The position numbers and the translations under genes are program-made. Below the pieces are notes generated by a model, which was not told the DNA's origin, made no database searches, and saw only the letters and a program-made list of their open reading frames with translations. A stretch of 64,000 bases of DNA from Youhaiella tibetensis (GTDB lineage Bacteria; Pseudomonadota; Alphaproteobacteria; Rhizobiales; Devosiaceae), in contig NZ_CP041690.1 in assembly GCF_008000755.1 (NCBI RefSeq), positions 1,269,260 to 1,333,259 on the forward strand. The letters run 5' to 3'. Of the stretch, positions 47,862 to 56,077 are shown piece after piece; position 1 is the stretch's first letter, and each line of letters opens with the position of its first letter.

Positions 47862-48178
47862 GCGGCGCCGAGTTCCTCAACAACGCCACGCTCGTGGCCC
47901 TGGGCCTGCTGACGCTGGCCCTGTTCACGACTGTCATCCGCATCGCCCGCGGCCCGACTTTGCCTGACAGGGTGCTCGGACTGGACCTGCTCACGACTAT
48001 AGCCACCGGCTATATTGGTGTAATTGCGGTACGTACCGGCTTCATGCTGTACGTCGACATCGCAATTGCCCTCAGTCTCGTTGCGTTTCTGGCAACCGTG
48101 GCTTTCGCCCGGTATATCCTGGTGCGCGGAGCGAAAGCGCGCGAGGGTTCCGAAAAGACAGAGGGGTCCGGGCAATGA
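47858..48178 (+). CDS. mnhF: Na+/H+ antiporter subunit F
   Basis: A 106-residue subunit with three helices. [35 protein letters not shown] is the MnhF hallmark. The short charged C-terminal tail is variable in the family. From about base 48000 the coding sequence becomes visibly richer in A and T than the preceding genes. It overlaps mnhG by four bases. Confidence 0.93.
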   Translation: MSGAEFLNNATLVALGLLTLALFTTVIRIARGPTLPDRVLGLDLLTTIATGYIGVIAVRTGFMLYVDIAIALSLVAFLATVAFARYILVRGAKAREGSEKTEGSGQ

Positions 48179-48522
48179 TTGTAGAAATCACCCAGTATGT
48201 TTCCGGTTTACTTCTAGTCGCGGGCGCGGCTTTTGGTTTGCTTGCCTCGCTCGGAGTCCTGCGCCTGCCTGACCTTTACTCACGTATGCATGCGGCATCA
48301 AAGGCGGGGATAGTTGGCGCCGGCCTTATTTTTGTCGGTATTGCAGTTGTCTCATTGGACGGCGCCGTGATTTTGCGCTCGCTGATCGGGATATTGTTCC
48401 TTGTCTTGACCACACCGGTTTCAGCCCACCTTCTTGCGCGGGCTGCCTACTTGGTAGGCTATCAGCCGTGTGATCTGACTGTTCTCAATGAGATGGAAGA
48501 CAATACCCATACTCAGCCATAA
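48175..48522 (+). CDS. mnhG: Na+/H+ antiporter subunit G
   Basis: A 115-residue subunit with three helices. [25 protein letters not shown] and [21 protein letters not shown] are the MnhG signatures. It ends the seven-gene operon, which is therefore complete in the usual A-G order. The complex extrudes Na+ (or K+) in exchange for protons and supports salt and alkaline tolerance. Codon third positions here are less GC-rich than in mnhA-E. Confidence 0.93.
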   Translation: MIVEITQYVSGLLLVAGAAFGLLASLGVLRLPDLYSRMHAASKAGIVGAGLIFVGIAVVSLDGAVILRSLIGILFLVLTTPVSAHLLARAAYLVGYQPCDLTVLNEMEDNTHTQP

Positions 48523-48654
48523 TCAACTGCGCGCAATTCTGTTCATAAATTAACTTGCAACGCGCATTGAATCATGCAGAAACATGTTTCGGATTTTGAC
48601 CGGGCTTCGAAATCTCCTCCGCGAAGCCCATGGGAATACACAGAAGGTTCAGAT

Positions 48655-49083
48655 ATGAGCGAAATCGATGGTGCTGCGACTTTGGCTGACAACGATCTCA
48701 TCGAACTGAGTGCTGGGATCGTCTCGGCCTATGTTAGCCACAACGCGCTCAGCCCGACCGACCTGGCCAAGTTGATTGTCGATGTGCATGGAACGCTCAA
48801 GGGCCTGCAGTCGACCGAAGCTCCTGAGCCGGTTGAAGAATTGAAGCCGGCCGTGCCGGTCCGCAAGTCCGTGGCGCCCGACTACATCATCTGCCTGGAA
48901 GACGGCAAGAAATTCAAGTCGCTCAAGCGCCACCTGCGCACCCACTACAATCTCTCGCCCGAAGAGTACCGCGAGAAGTGGGGCCTGCCGGCCGACTACC
49001 CGATGGTCGCCCCGAACTACTCGGCGACCCGCTCGCGCCTCGCCAAGGACAATGGCCTCGGCCGCAAGGCCGACGACAAGTAA
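48655..49083 (+). CDS. mucR: MucR/Ros-family zinc-finger transcriptional regulator
   Basis: A 142-residue regulator. The N-terminal half (residues about 10-60) is the MucR oligomerisation part ([25 protein letters not shown]). The Ros/MucR zinc finger is [35 protein letters not shown] near 77-110, with C80 and histidines of the HLRTHYN block; as in some MucR proteins, the first zinc position has one cysteine followed by an acidic residue. MucR controls exopolysaccharide, motility and cell-cycle genes in this order. The ATG at 48655 has GAAGG upstream, and a good terminator follows. Confidence 0.93.
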   Translation: MSEIDGAATLADNDLIELSAGIVSAYVSHNALSPTDLAKLIVDVHGTLKGLQSTEAPEPVEELKPAVPVRKSVAPDYIICLEDGKKFKSLKRHLRTHYNLSPEEYREKWGLPADYPMVAPNYSATRSRLAKDNGLGRKADDK

Positions 49084-49107
49084 GCCACAGGCGCAGTTCA
49101 GATCTTG

Positions 49108-49145
49108 AAACGGCCGTCCTTTCGGGGGCGGCCGTTTTGCTTTTC
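49108..49145 (+). terminator. Rho-independent terminator of mucR
   Basis: A 9-bp stem (AAACGGCCG with CGGCCGTTT), extended inward by TCC/GGG, is followed by TTGCTTTT. It starts 25 bases after the mucR stop. Confidence 0.9.
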
Positions 49146-49264
49146 GCCGCCCGCCTATCCGCCCGGCGGCCAAAGCGGGAACGCCAGCTTTCGCCGGGCG
49201 CTCGCCGCTTCCCCCAAACGCCTCTGAGGAACTTATCCCCGCCCTCGAGTCTTGCCGCAATCAT

Positions 49265-49282
49265 ATAGGAATAATATCCTAT
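49265..49282 (+). promoter_or_regulatory. palindrome before the DnaA-domain gene
   Basis: ATAGGA-ATAATA-TCCTAT is a perfect inverted repeat with six-base arms, 20-37 bases before the start of the DnaA-domain gene. Its AT-rich centre could overlap a -10 region. A DnaA-box-like TTATCCCCG lies 24 bases further upstream (49233-49241). Confidence 0.5.
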
Positions 49283-49301
49283 GTTGCTTCGGAGGACTTG
49301 G

Positions 49302-49727
49302 ATGCATATGCGAGGGGCGGATTGGAGCCAGAACGCCAGCGTTTCCAGGCAAGGGTTCGGCGAATCCATGCAGGCGAGCTTTGTCGGTGACCTCGCCGTC
49401 GCAGGAATACTTTCCTTGGTGGCGCGCGAACGCCGCGTGCCGGTCGGGTTGCTGCTGCATAAGTCGCGCTGCGCTGCCGACGTCGCCGAGGCCCGGCAAT
49501 TGGCCATGTACCTCATGCATGTCGTCCTGCAGCGGCCCATGACCGAGATCGGGGCCTTCTTCGGCCGCGACCGCACCACGGTGTCCCATGCCTGCCATTG
49601 CGTGGAGGACAAGCGCGACGACGCGGCGTTCGACAGCGAAGTCATCCGGCTCGAGGCAGCGATAGACGAGATCACCGGCAGCCTCCCCAAATGGCTCGCG
49701 CGCGCCGGAGTGGCCCATGCAGCCTGA
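49302..49727 (+). CDS. free-standing DnaA domain IV-like DNA-binding protein
   Basis: A 141-residue protein. The segment ADVAEARQLAMYLMHVVLQRPMTEIGAFFGRDRTTVSHAC (residues about 62-101; key part GRDRTTVSHAC) matches the DnaA-box-binding domain IV of the replication initiator, whose signature is RDHTTVxHA. No AAA+ domain is present, so it cannot act as an initiator itself. The ATG at 49302 follows a GGAGG site. The stop overlaps the next start by 11 bases. Such proteins occur in Hyphomicrobiales beside DUF6456 genes; they might compete with or modulate DnaA, or bind other sites. That function is not shown. Confidence 0.82.
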   Translation: MHMRGADWSQNASVSRQGFGESMQASFVGDLAVAGILSLVARERRVPVGLLLHKSRCAADVAEARQLAMYLMHVVLQRPMTEIGAFFGRDRTTVSHACHCVEDKRDDAAFDSEVIRLEAAIDEITGSLPKWLARAGVAHAA

Positions 49728-50484
49728 CCGCAACACCATGCGTTTCGTGCGCGCGCTCATCGGCGGCGCCACGGGCAGGCGCGTCGGAGAGGCTTATGGT
49801 CTCCAGGCAGGCGAGGCCAGATTGCGTGCTCCCGAGCGGGTCGTAGCGCGGCTCGCGGCGGACGGCGTGCTCGAAGCGGACGGGCATACCTGCCGCGCCG
49901 GTTCGGGAGCCAGGACCTGGCTGCGCCGCAACAGCCTCGAGGCCGAACACTTCGCCGGCCAGCATCGCGAACTGGTGAAGACGGAGGAGGGGCTCAATCG
50001 CAATCTCGCCGAGAGCCCGCTGGCTCGTCTCGCGCGGCCCGCCAGGGGTGAAAGCCAGGCCTTTCTCGACAGGGCCCAGCTTGAGGCAGGCGAGCGGGTC
50101 CGGCGCCTTGCCGAACGGGCTCGGCTGCAACCGCGTCTCACCATGAGCTATTCGGCCACCCACACCGTCAACGCCAAGTCGGGGGCGGGTGCGGGAGAGA
50201 TCAGCGACCTGGCGGCCGATGCCCGTCGCCAGCTTCAGGACATCGTGCGGTCGCTGCCGCCGGACTGTGCCAGCGTCGTCCTGGATGTCTGCGGCTTTTC
50301 CAAGGGCCTGCAGCTTGTCGAGGCCGAGCGCGGCTGGCCGCGACGCAGCGCCAAGCTGGTGCTGCGCATCGGACTCGACCAGGTGGCCCGCCACCTGGGA
50401 TTGAGCGCCGCCGCCCAGGGGCCACAGCGCGTGCGCCAGCGCGGCTGGATGGGCGAGGACGCCCGGCCGAGTGTCTTCGGCTAG
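49717..50484 (+). CDS. DUF6456-domain protein
   Basis: A 255-residue cytoplasmic protein. The N-terminal 70 residues resemble a winged-helix segment (ERVVARLAADGVLEADGHTCRAG). The middle is basic. The C-terminal part (RRQLQDIVRSLPPDCASVVLDVCGFSKGLQLVEAERGWPRRSAKLVLRIGLDQVARHLGL; key blocks VLDVCGFSKGL and SAKLVLRIGLD) is the conserved DUF6456 region, which looks helical and DNA-binding-like. It overlaps the DnaA-domain gene, so the two proteins are made together. It converges with sufE and overlaps its stop by four bases. No known function. Confidence 0.8.
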   Translation: MQPDRNTMRFVRALIGGATGRRVGEAYGLQAGEARLRAPERVVARLAADGVLEADGHTCRAGSGARTWLRRNSLEAEHFAGQHRELVKTEEGLNRNLAESPLARLARPARGESQAFLDRAQLEAGERVRRLAERARLQPRLTMSYSATHTVNAKSGAGAGEISDLAADARRQLQDIVRSLPPDCASVVLDVCGFSKGLQLVEAERGWPRRSAKLVLRIGLDQVARHLGLSAAAQGPQRVRQRGWMGEDARPSVFG

Positions 50485-50894
50485 ACGCGGGAGGTTGCTT
50501 CCGAGCGGATGCGATTGACCATGGCCACCAGGCCATTGGACCGCTGCGTGGTGAGGTGCTCGCGCAGGCCCAGTTCATCGAAAAGCGCGATGGCATCGGT
50601 CTGGGCGATCTCGCGAGCCGGGCGGCCCGAATAGATGGCGACCAAGATGGCGACCAGGCCACGGACGATCATCGCGTCGGACTCGCCGCGATAGGTGAGG
50701 TTCTCACCGTCCTCGGAGGAAACCAGCCAGACCTGGGAAACGCAGCCATGAACCCTGTTGGCCTCGCTGCGCTCCTCGGGAGCCAGTGGCGGAAGGGCCT
50801 GCCCCAGTTCAATGATGTAGCGATACCGGTCTTCCCAATCGTCAAGGAACGAGAGGTTTTCGGCGATATCGAGGAAGGCTTGCGGCTGGGTCAT
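50481..50894 (-). CDS. sufE: SufE-family cysteine desulfuration protein
   Basis: A 137-residue sulfur acceptor that takes persulfide from a cysteine desulfurase (SufS) for Fe-S cluster assembly. The catalytic cysteine is C51 in NRVHGCVSQVWL. WEDRYRYIIELGQALPPL and GLVAILVAIYSGRPAREI are typical blocks. It lies outside a suf operon, which is common in this order. The start is the ATG at 50894; a GTG two codons earlier is possible. Confidence 0.94.
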   Translation of the reverse strand: MTQPQAFLDIAENLSFLDDWEDRYRYIIELGQALPPLAPEERSEANRVHGCVSQVWLVSSEDGENLTYRGESDAMIVRGLVAILVAIYSGRPAREIAQTDAIALFDELGLREHLTTQRSNGLVAMVNRIRSEATSRV

Positions 50895-50960
50895 GCCCAC
50901 TACTTAGTGCAAGCGCCGGGTCAATCCAACACCGGGCCGGTGTTTTGAAGCGCCGTCCCA

Positions 50961-51003
50961 AAACAAAAAGAGCTGCAAACACGGGGCAGCGTGCTTGCAG
51001 CTC
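50961..51003 (-). terminator. terminator of the DUF5330 gene
   Basis: On the minus strand GAGCTGCAA pairs with TTGCAGCTC, with an inner CACG/CGTG pair, and TTTTTGTTTT follows. It lies 50 bases after the stop of the 51053-51361 gene and before sufE. Confidence 0.88.
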
Positions 51004-51052
51004 AAACCGGACCCATGGCCGCCCTGCGGGGGCTTGGCGGCAACGTCCGGCA

Positions 51053-51361
51053 CTAACCCAGCCAGGCCGGCCGCGGCCGCGGGACCGGGGCCGTCGCTTC
51101 GGTCGTGGAAATCTGCATGGGTGTGACCGGAGCGGGAGCGGGCAGGGCAGCACTCGTGACAGCGGCAGAGAGGAGGGCTTTGCCGCCGACGCATTGCAGG
51201 GTGTTGCATTCGGTCTTGTCGATCTGCTGGACGATTGCCGACTGGCCCGCCGCCAGGGCCTGGCTCGTCACGGCGCCCGCCGCGGCGGGGAGGTCTACCC
51301 CGGGCCGGATCACCATGAAGGCCACTGTCAGCCAGAACGCCGATTTCAGAATGAACCTCAA
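51053..51361 (-). CDS. DUF5330-like small exported protein
   Basis: A 102-residue protein. An N-terminal hydrophobic segment (RFILKSAFWLTVAFMVI) acts as signal or anchor. A variable Ala/Val-rich middle and the block DKTECNTLQCVGGKALLSAAV with two cysteines follow, and the C-terminus is Pro-rich. I take the TTG at 51361, with GGAG seven bases upstream, because it places the hydrophobic segment at the N-terminus; an ATG 17 codons upstream is the alternative. It is divergent from the histidine-kinase gene. DUF5330 proteins are short, exported and of unknown role. Confidence 0.7.
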   Translation of the reverse strand: MRFILKSAFWLTVAFMVIRPGVDLPAAAGAVTSQALAAGQSAIVQQIDKTECNTLQCVGGKALLSAAVTSAALPAPAPVTPMQISTTEATAPVPRPRPAWLG

Positions 51362-51636
51362 GATCGCTGCTCCACCAGAGCGGTACTCGGCCGCCTCTTG
51401 CACCTGCAACATTATGACCGGCGCTTTAATGGCGGATGGGACCAATCGATAAAATTTGAATCAATTGCCGCCGATCGTGCGCAAGGACTTGTTTACGCTA
51501 CCGCCGGAAACCGACCGCAGAACAAGCACTTCGCCACGGGAAACAGGAGCCGGCCGGGGTGCACTTAATTCTGTCTTAGGTCTTCGATGAAAGGGTGATT
51601 CCACGAATAAAGGGGCAAACCCCGGTGAGTTTTGTG

Positions 51637-53445
51637 ATGCGTAGCCTTTTCTCTTTGGGCCTCGGCAAAGAGACGTCCAATCCTGTTGCTTCGGGCAGCG
51701 GGCGGCCAGAGATTCTGCGTCGCCGGACCTTGGACGTGGGCTCGCGCGTCTTCATCGTTGCGGGCGTTCTCGCGCTTCCTTTTGCGCTTTATACCCTGAT
51801 CGGCGGGGTGCTGGTGCCGTTCGTGGCGGCCGTGATTGCCCTCGTCGCCGGCATGATGAGCATGGCGCTGCACCAGCGCGGCCAGTACGAGCGGTCCGCC
51901 GCCGCGCAGGTCTATGGCATGGGCTCTATCGGCGCCGTAATGGCGCTGGCCCATCCGCTCTTCGTCGATTTCGGCCTGGCGACCGCCCTCATGGCCCCGA
52001 TCTATGCAGCGCTTATGTCGCGCGGCGCGTTGCGCAAGCGCAGCTGGGTTTTCGTCGCCGTGGCGCTCATCGCCTCGGGCGTCACCGCCCTCAAGTTCGT
52101 CGTGCTGCCGGCGGCGCTTGCGCCGGGATTCGGCGGCATCGGCGCCTTCGTGGTTTCGGTGCTGCTCGTCGGCTTCGCTGCGGCGCGCCTTGGCGCGGGC
52201 TTCGAAGTCCACGACGCCAGCAAGATCAAGACCTACCGCCATCTCATCGAGCACGTGCAGGACGCCGTGATGCGATTCGGCGATGACGGCGAAGTTCTCT
52301 TCTCGTCCCATTCGGCCGAGCGCCTCTTCGGCTGCCGTCGCTACGAACTCTCGCGCGGCGGCCTGGGCGAACGCATCCATGTGCTCGACCGCCCGACCTA
52401 CCTCACCGCCTTCGCCGACGCCAACCAGGACGGCAAGGCGCGCACTATCGAAGTGCGCATGCGCCGGGACGACCCGGAAGGCACCGCACGCGCGCCCCAG
52501 TTCATCTGGGTGGAAGTCGCCTTCTCGCCCGTCGTCGAGAACGACATGGCCGGCTCGCGCCATGAGGTGGTGGCGCTCTATCGCGACATCACCAGCCGCA
52601 AGGATGGCGAGGACGCGATGAAGGCGGCCCGGCAGGCCGCCGAGGATGCCTCGAACGCCAAGTCGCGGTTCCTCGCCACGATCGGCCACGAACTGCGCAC
52701 CCCGCTCAATGCCATCGTCGGGTTCTCCGAGATGATGTCGACCGGCATCGGCGGCGAACTGTCGCCGACCCACAAGGAATATGCCGGCCTTATCCACCAG
52801 AGCGGCCATCACCTGCTCGACGTGGTCAAGATGCTGCTCGACATGTCCAAGATCGAAGCGGGCAAGTTCGAGCTCCAGACCGAAGCCTTCGCGCCTTCGG
52901 CGCTGGTCGAGCCGAGCCTGCAGATCGTGGGGCCGATGGCCAGCACCCGCAACATCACCATCCGCACCGATATCCCCTCGGTGCTGCCCATGCTGACCGC
53001 CGACGAGCGCGCCTGCCGGCAGGTGGTGATCAACCTGCTCTCGAACGCCATCAAGTTCAGCCACGACTATGGCGTGGTGACCCTGTCCATGAAACGGCAG
53101 GGCCAGAACCTCAACATCTCGGTACGCGACAACGGCATCGGCATGGGGCCCGAATCGATCCGTCGCCTGGGCGAACCCTTCTTCCAGGTGCATGACGGGC
53201 TAGCCCGCCAATACGAGGGCACCGGGTTGGGGCTGTCGATCGTCAAGGGCCTGGTGGACCTGCACGAAGGCTCCATGCACGCGGTTTCCGAGATCGGCGT
53301 GGGGACAACGATGACGGTTTTACTCCCGGTAAACGGTCCGGCGATTAAGCTACCCGAAACGGCATCTGTCACACCTATCCGCCGCGAACCGAGCGTGCAG
53401 CAAACTCCCGCATGGCAAGACGCAAGAAAAAGAAGAGCTTTATGA
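51637..53445 (+). CDS. membrane sensor histidine kinase, DivJ/PleC-like
   Basis: A kinase of about 602 residues. Five or six N-terminal helices (about residues 35-190) are followed by a PAS domain (YRHLIEHVQDAVMRFGDDGEVLFSS onward). The HisKA domain has the phospho-histidine in ATIGHELRTPLNAIVGFSEMM (H351). The HATPase domain carries NLLSNAIKFS, DNGIGMGPESI and GTGLGLSIVKGLV. The FSEMM-type H-box and N-terminal helices resemble DivJ/PleC/PdhS kinases of the alphaproteobacterial cell-cycle pathway; the exact paralogue is uncertain. Starts at GTG 51595 or GTG 51625 are also possible. It overlaps the next gene by 34 bases. Confidence 0.87.
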   Translation: MRSLFSLGLGKETSNPVASGSGRPEILRRRTLDVGSRVFIVAGVLALPFALYTLIGGVLVPFVAAVIALVAGMMSMALHQRGQYERSAAAQVYGMGSIGAVMALAHPLFVDFGLATALMAPIYAALMSRGALRKRSWVFVAVALIASGVTALKFVVLPAALAPGFGGIGAFVVSVLLVGFAAARLGAGFEVHDASKIKTYRHLIEHVQDAVMRFGDDGEVLFSSHSAERLFGCRRYELSRGGLGERIHVLDRPTYLTAFADANQDGKARTIEVRMRRDDPEGTARAPQFIWVEVAFSPVVENDMAGSRHEVVALYRDITSRKDGEDAMKAARQAAEDASNAKSRFLATIGHELRTPLNAIVGFSEMMSTGIGGELSPTHKEYAGLIHQSGHHLLDVVKMLLDMSKIEAGKFELQTEAFAPSALVEPSLQIVGPMASTRNITIRTDIPSVLPMLTADERACRQVVINLLSNAIKFSHDYGVVTLSMKRQGQNLNISVRDNGIGMGPESIRRLGEPFFQVHDGLARQYEGTGLGLSIVKGLVDLHEGSMHAVSEIGVGTTMTVLLPVNGPAIKLPETASVTPIRREPSVQQTPAWQDARKRRAL

Positions 53446-54710
53446 CGGCAACCGTGCTGACCCGCCTGCCCGTGATGGCGGGCGGAGCCGTTGCGTCCTC
53501 CGCAGGGCGCATCGGCCTGTGGGCAATATCGCATTTCGCCAGGGCACCGCTCGCCTATAGCAGCGTGTTCGTGCTCACCACCCTTTCGGTGATGGCGGCC
53601 AACAATGCGCTCTTCAACCAGCAGCATCGCCACCCGGCGCCCCTGTTCTCGGGCACCGCCACCGCCCAGGCCATGGCCCCGGTGACGGAGGATGTCGCCG
53701 AAGTGCAGCCGGCCGTGCGCCAGACCGCGACCCGGCAAGTGCAGCCCGACTACATCAGCGATCCCGTCAGCCCGCAGACGACCGCCAGCGTTTCCCAGCG
53801 CGCCACCATCGCCGACGTTCCCGATGGCGAGCCGATCGGCAACTCGCGCGTCTTCGAAGTGCAGAAGAAGCTCGCCCAGCTTCGCCTCTTCGACGGCAAG
53901 GTGGACGGCTATTACGGGCCGATGACGGCCTCGGCCATCCGCAAGTTCGAAGCCGCCGCCGGGCTCAAGCCGCAGGGCGCGCTGACCGAGGACGTGGTCA
54001 ACATGATCCTGCGGGCGCCCGTCAACGACCAGATGACGATGCTGGTGCAGGGACAGTCCCAGGAGCCCGCCGCGCTGCCGCAGCAGCGGCTGGTCCAGCA
54101 GATGGCCGCCAATGGCAATGTCTACGTGGCGCCCCAGCAGCCCGTGGCCCAGCAACAGGCCGTGCCGCCGCTGGTCTTCAGCCAGCCCGCCCAGCAGCAG
54201 GTCGCGGTGCGCAGCGAGCAGCCGGTGCTGATCGCCCAGCAGGTCAAGCCGACGGCCGAGGATGTCTTCGACGAAGTCGCCAACGGCGCGGCCAACGCCT
54301 TCGATACGGTGGCCAATACGGTCGGCGAATGGGTCAACCAGCCCGGCGCCGTGCGTCAGATCCCGGCGGCGCGCAATACGCAGACGCCCCAGCCGCCCGC
54401 ACAGCTCGTCACCACGCGGCAGGCGACGGAACAACCCCCGGCCCAGCAACGCGTGACCGCCCCGTCGGTGCAGACCGCTTCGCTCCAGGCGCCGGCCAGC
54501 GCCACGTCCTCCACGGACCCGCAACTGGTCTCCAAGGTGCAGCGCGGCCTCGCGAGCCTGGGCTTCCTCGCCGGCTCGGTCGATGGCGTGCCAGGCGAGG
54601 CGACCGCCAAGGCGATTCGCAATTTCGAGGTCTACTACAACTACGACGTGACGGGGAAAGTCACCCCGCAGCTCGTGGACATGCTGGTGGCAGCCGGAGC
54701 CGTGATATAG
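53412..54710 (+). CDS. membrane-anchored protein with two peptidoglycan-binding domains
   Basis: A 432-residue protein. A lysine-rich N-terminus (RRKKKKS) and one membrane helix near residues 45-65 anchor it. The first PG_binding_1 domain is at about 145-200 (VFEVQKKLAQLRLFDGKVDGYYGPMTASAIRKFEAAAG), and a second is at about 372-430 (LVSKVQRGLASLGFLAGSVDGVPGEATAKAIRNFEVYYN). A Gln/Pro/Ala-rich linker separates them. It probably binds the cell wall from the inner membrane. Its start lies inside the kinase gene, 34 bases before that stop, so kinase and wall-binding protein are translationally coupled. DUF1491 follows 9 bases later. Confidence 0.85.
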   Translation: MARRKKKKSFMTATVLTRLPVMAGGAVASSAGRIGLWAISHFARAPLAYSSVFVLTTLSVMAANNALFNQQHRHPAPLFSGTATAQAMAPVTEDVAEVQPAVRQTATRQVQPDYISDPVSPQTTASVSQRATIADVPDGEPIGNSRVFEVQKKLAQLRLFDGKVDGYYGPMTASAIRKFEAAAGLKPQGALTEDVVNMILRAPVNDQMTMLVQGQSQEPAALPQQRLVQQMAANGNVYVAPQQPVAQQQAVPPLVFSQPAQQQVAVRSEQPVLIAQQVKPTAEDVFDEVANGAANAFDTVANTVGEWVNQPGAVRQIPAARNTQTPQPPAQLVTTRQATEQPPAQQRVTAPSVQTASLQAPASATSSTDPQLVSKVQRGLASLGFLAGSVDGVPGEATAKAIRNFEVYYNYDVTGKVTPQLVDMLVAAGAVI

Positions 54711-54719
54711 GGCTCTGCC

Positions 54720-55070
54720 ATGAGCCAGCTCCGCACGGACCTATGGTGCGCCGCCTTCATCCGGCGCCACAACAATATCGGCCAGTTCTGCGTCGTGTCG
54801 CGCCGGGGTGATCCCGTCGCGGGACAGGTGTTCATCGAGGTCGATCACCTCAACGGCACCGTCTCACTGTTCGCCCCGGCCTCGGCTGTCGCCCGCACAG
54901 AGGACGAAGGGAGCGCCGACCGGCTGTTCAGCCTGCGCTTCGACCATGTCGAACCGGCGAAGGTGCGCGAGCGGCTGGCGCGCGAGGAGGACTTCGACCC
55001 CGATTTCTGGGTGCTGAGCGTGGAAACGCGCGAGAGCGACCTGGGGCTCGATATCGCCCCAGGCGCGTGA
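54720..55070 (+). CDS. DUF1491-family protein
   Basis: A 116-residue cytoplasmic protein. LWCAAFIRRHNNIGQFCVVSRRGDPVAGQVFIEVDHL at the N-terminus and the ending EEDFDPDFWVLSVETRE are the DUF1491 pattern. The function is unknown. It is the third gene of the kinase transcript and converges with the hydrolase gene seven bases away. Confidence 0.85.
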   Translation: MSQLRTDLWCAAFIRRHNNIGQFCVVSRRGDPVAGQVFIEVDHLNGTVSLFAPASAVARTEDEGSADRLFSLRFDHVEPAKVRERLAREEDFDPDFWVLSVETRESDLGLDIAPGA

Positions 55071-55077
55071 GGCTGGC

Positions 55078-55950
55078 CTAACTGGCGCGGCGGTTGTCGC
55101 TTCCGCAGCCCGAGCGCGGACGGGCGCAGACGGCCATGTCGCCCATGAAGCGGTGCAGGAGCACGTTGAAGTGGTCCGGCTTCTCCCAGAACGGGGCATG
55201 GCCGGCGCCGCCGATGACGTTGACCTTGCCGCTCCACAGGTTCTGGTAGGCGAGGTTGCCGACATAGGACAGGCGGGCCACGGGCTCGAACTCGCCATCG
55301 ACCATGGCGATGGGAACGGGCGATCTCTCCACGACGCGCTTCTGGTCCGAATCGAGACCCTTCATGGTGGCCTTGAAGACGCCGGTGCGCGCATGGCCAT
55401 CGGTCCGGCGCACATTCTCGATGAACCCGGCGGGCGGTTCGCTGTCGCGGAAGCAAAGGCGGGTGAAGCGCGCGATATCCTCGTCGCTGAAGTGCTCCTT
55501 GGAGGCCAGCAGCATGTCGCGGTGCATCTGGAAGCCGCGCAGCAGCCCGATCGGCCCGCGATTGACCGGCGGCGCGCCGGTGAGCATGAGCCCAACCACA
55601 CGCGGATCGGTCGCCAGCAGCTCGATGCCGATATGGCCACCCAGCGACCAGCCATAGACGGCGACCTTGTTGACGGAGAGTTCGTCGAGCACCTCGCTCA
55701 CCACCTTGGCGAAGCCGCCGAAGGAATAGGTGCCCGCCGGATCGACGGCGTTGCTGGATTCCCCATGCCCGGGCAGGTCGATGGCGATGACGCGGTACAT
55801 CTCGCCCAGGGCGGTGTTGATCTGTTTATCGAACACTTCCTTGGAGGCGCCGGCTCCGTGGATCATGAGCAGCGGCAGGCCATATCCAGCGGTCTCGCGG
55901 ACCCGAATGGTGGCGTAAGGAGTGGCGATGGTCTTGTCTATTGCGGGCAT
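55078..55950 (-). CDS. alpha/beta-hydrolase
   Basis: A 290-residue hydrolase. The oxyanion-type block is LLMIHGAGASKEVF, the nucleophile elbow is VYGWSLGGHIG, an acid candidate is in VDGEFEPVARL, and the histidine is in GGAGHAPFWEKPDHF. It has no signal peptide. The fold covers esterases, haloperoxidases and C-C hydrolases; the substrate is unknown. It is divergent from the methyltransferase gene across 127 bases in which I see no other feature. Confidence 0.87.
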   Translation of the reverse strand: MPAIDKTIATPYATIRVRETAGYGLPLLMIHGAGASKEVFDKQINTALGEMYRVIAIDLPGHGESSNAVDPAGTYSFGGFAKVVSEVLDELSVNKVAVYGWSLGGHIGIELLATDPRVVGLMLTGAPPVNRGPIGLLRGFQMHRDMLLASKEHFSDEDIARFTRLCFRDSEPPAGFIENVRRTDGHARTGVFKATMKGLDSDQKRVVERSPVPIAMVDGEFEPVARLSYVGNLAYQNLWSGKVNVIGGAGHAPFWEKPDHFNVLLHRFMGDMAVCARPRSGCGSDNRRAS

Positions 55951-56077
55951 GGCGGCCCCGTCTCCAGGATATAACCATGCTATCGTTTCATTTGGATATG
56001 TATTTGGCGTTGAGACTTGTGGTGAACAAATGCATATCTGACCCGGAGTATTTGGTTACGCTGGGGAGCTGAAGCCA

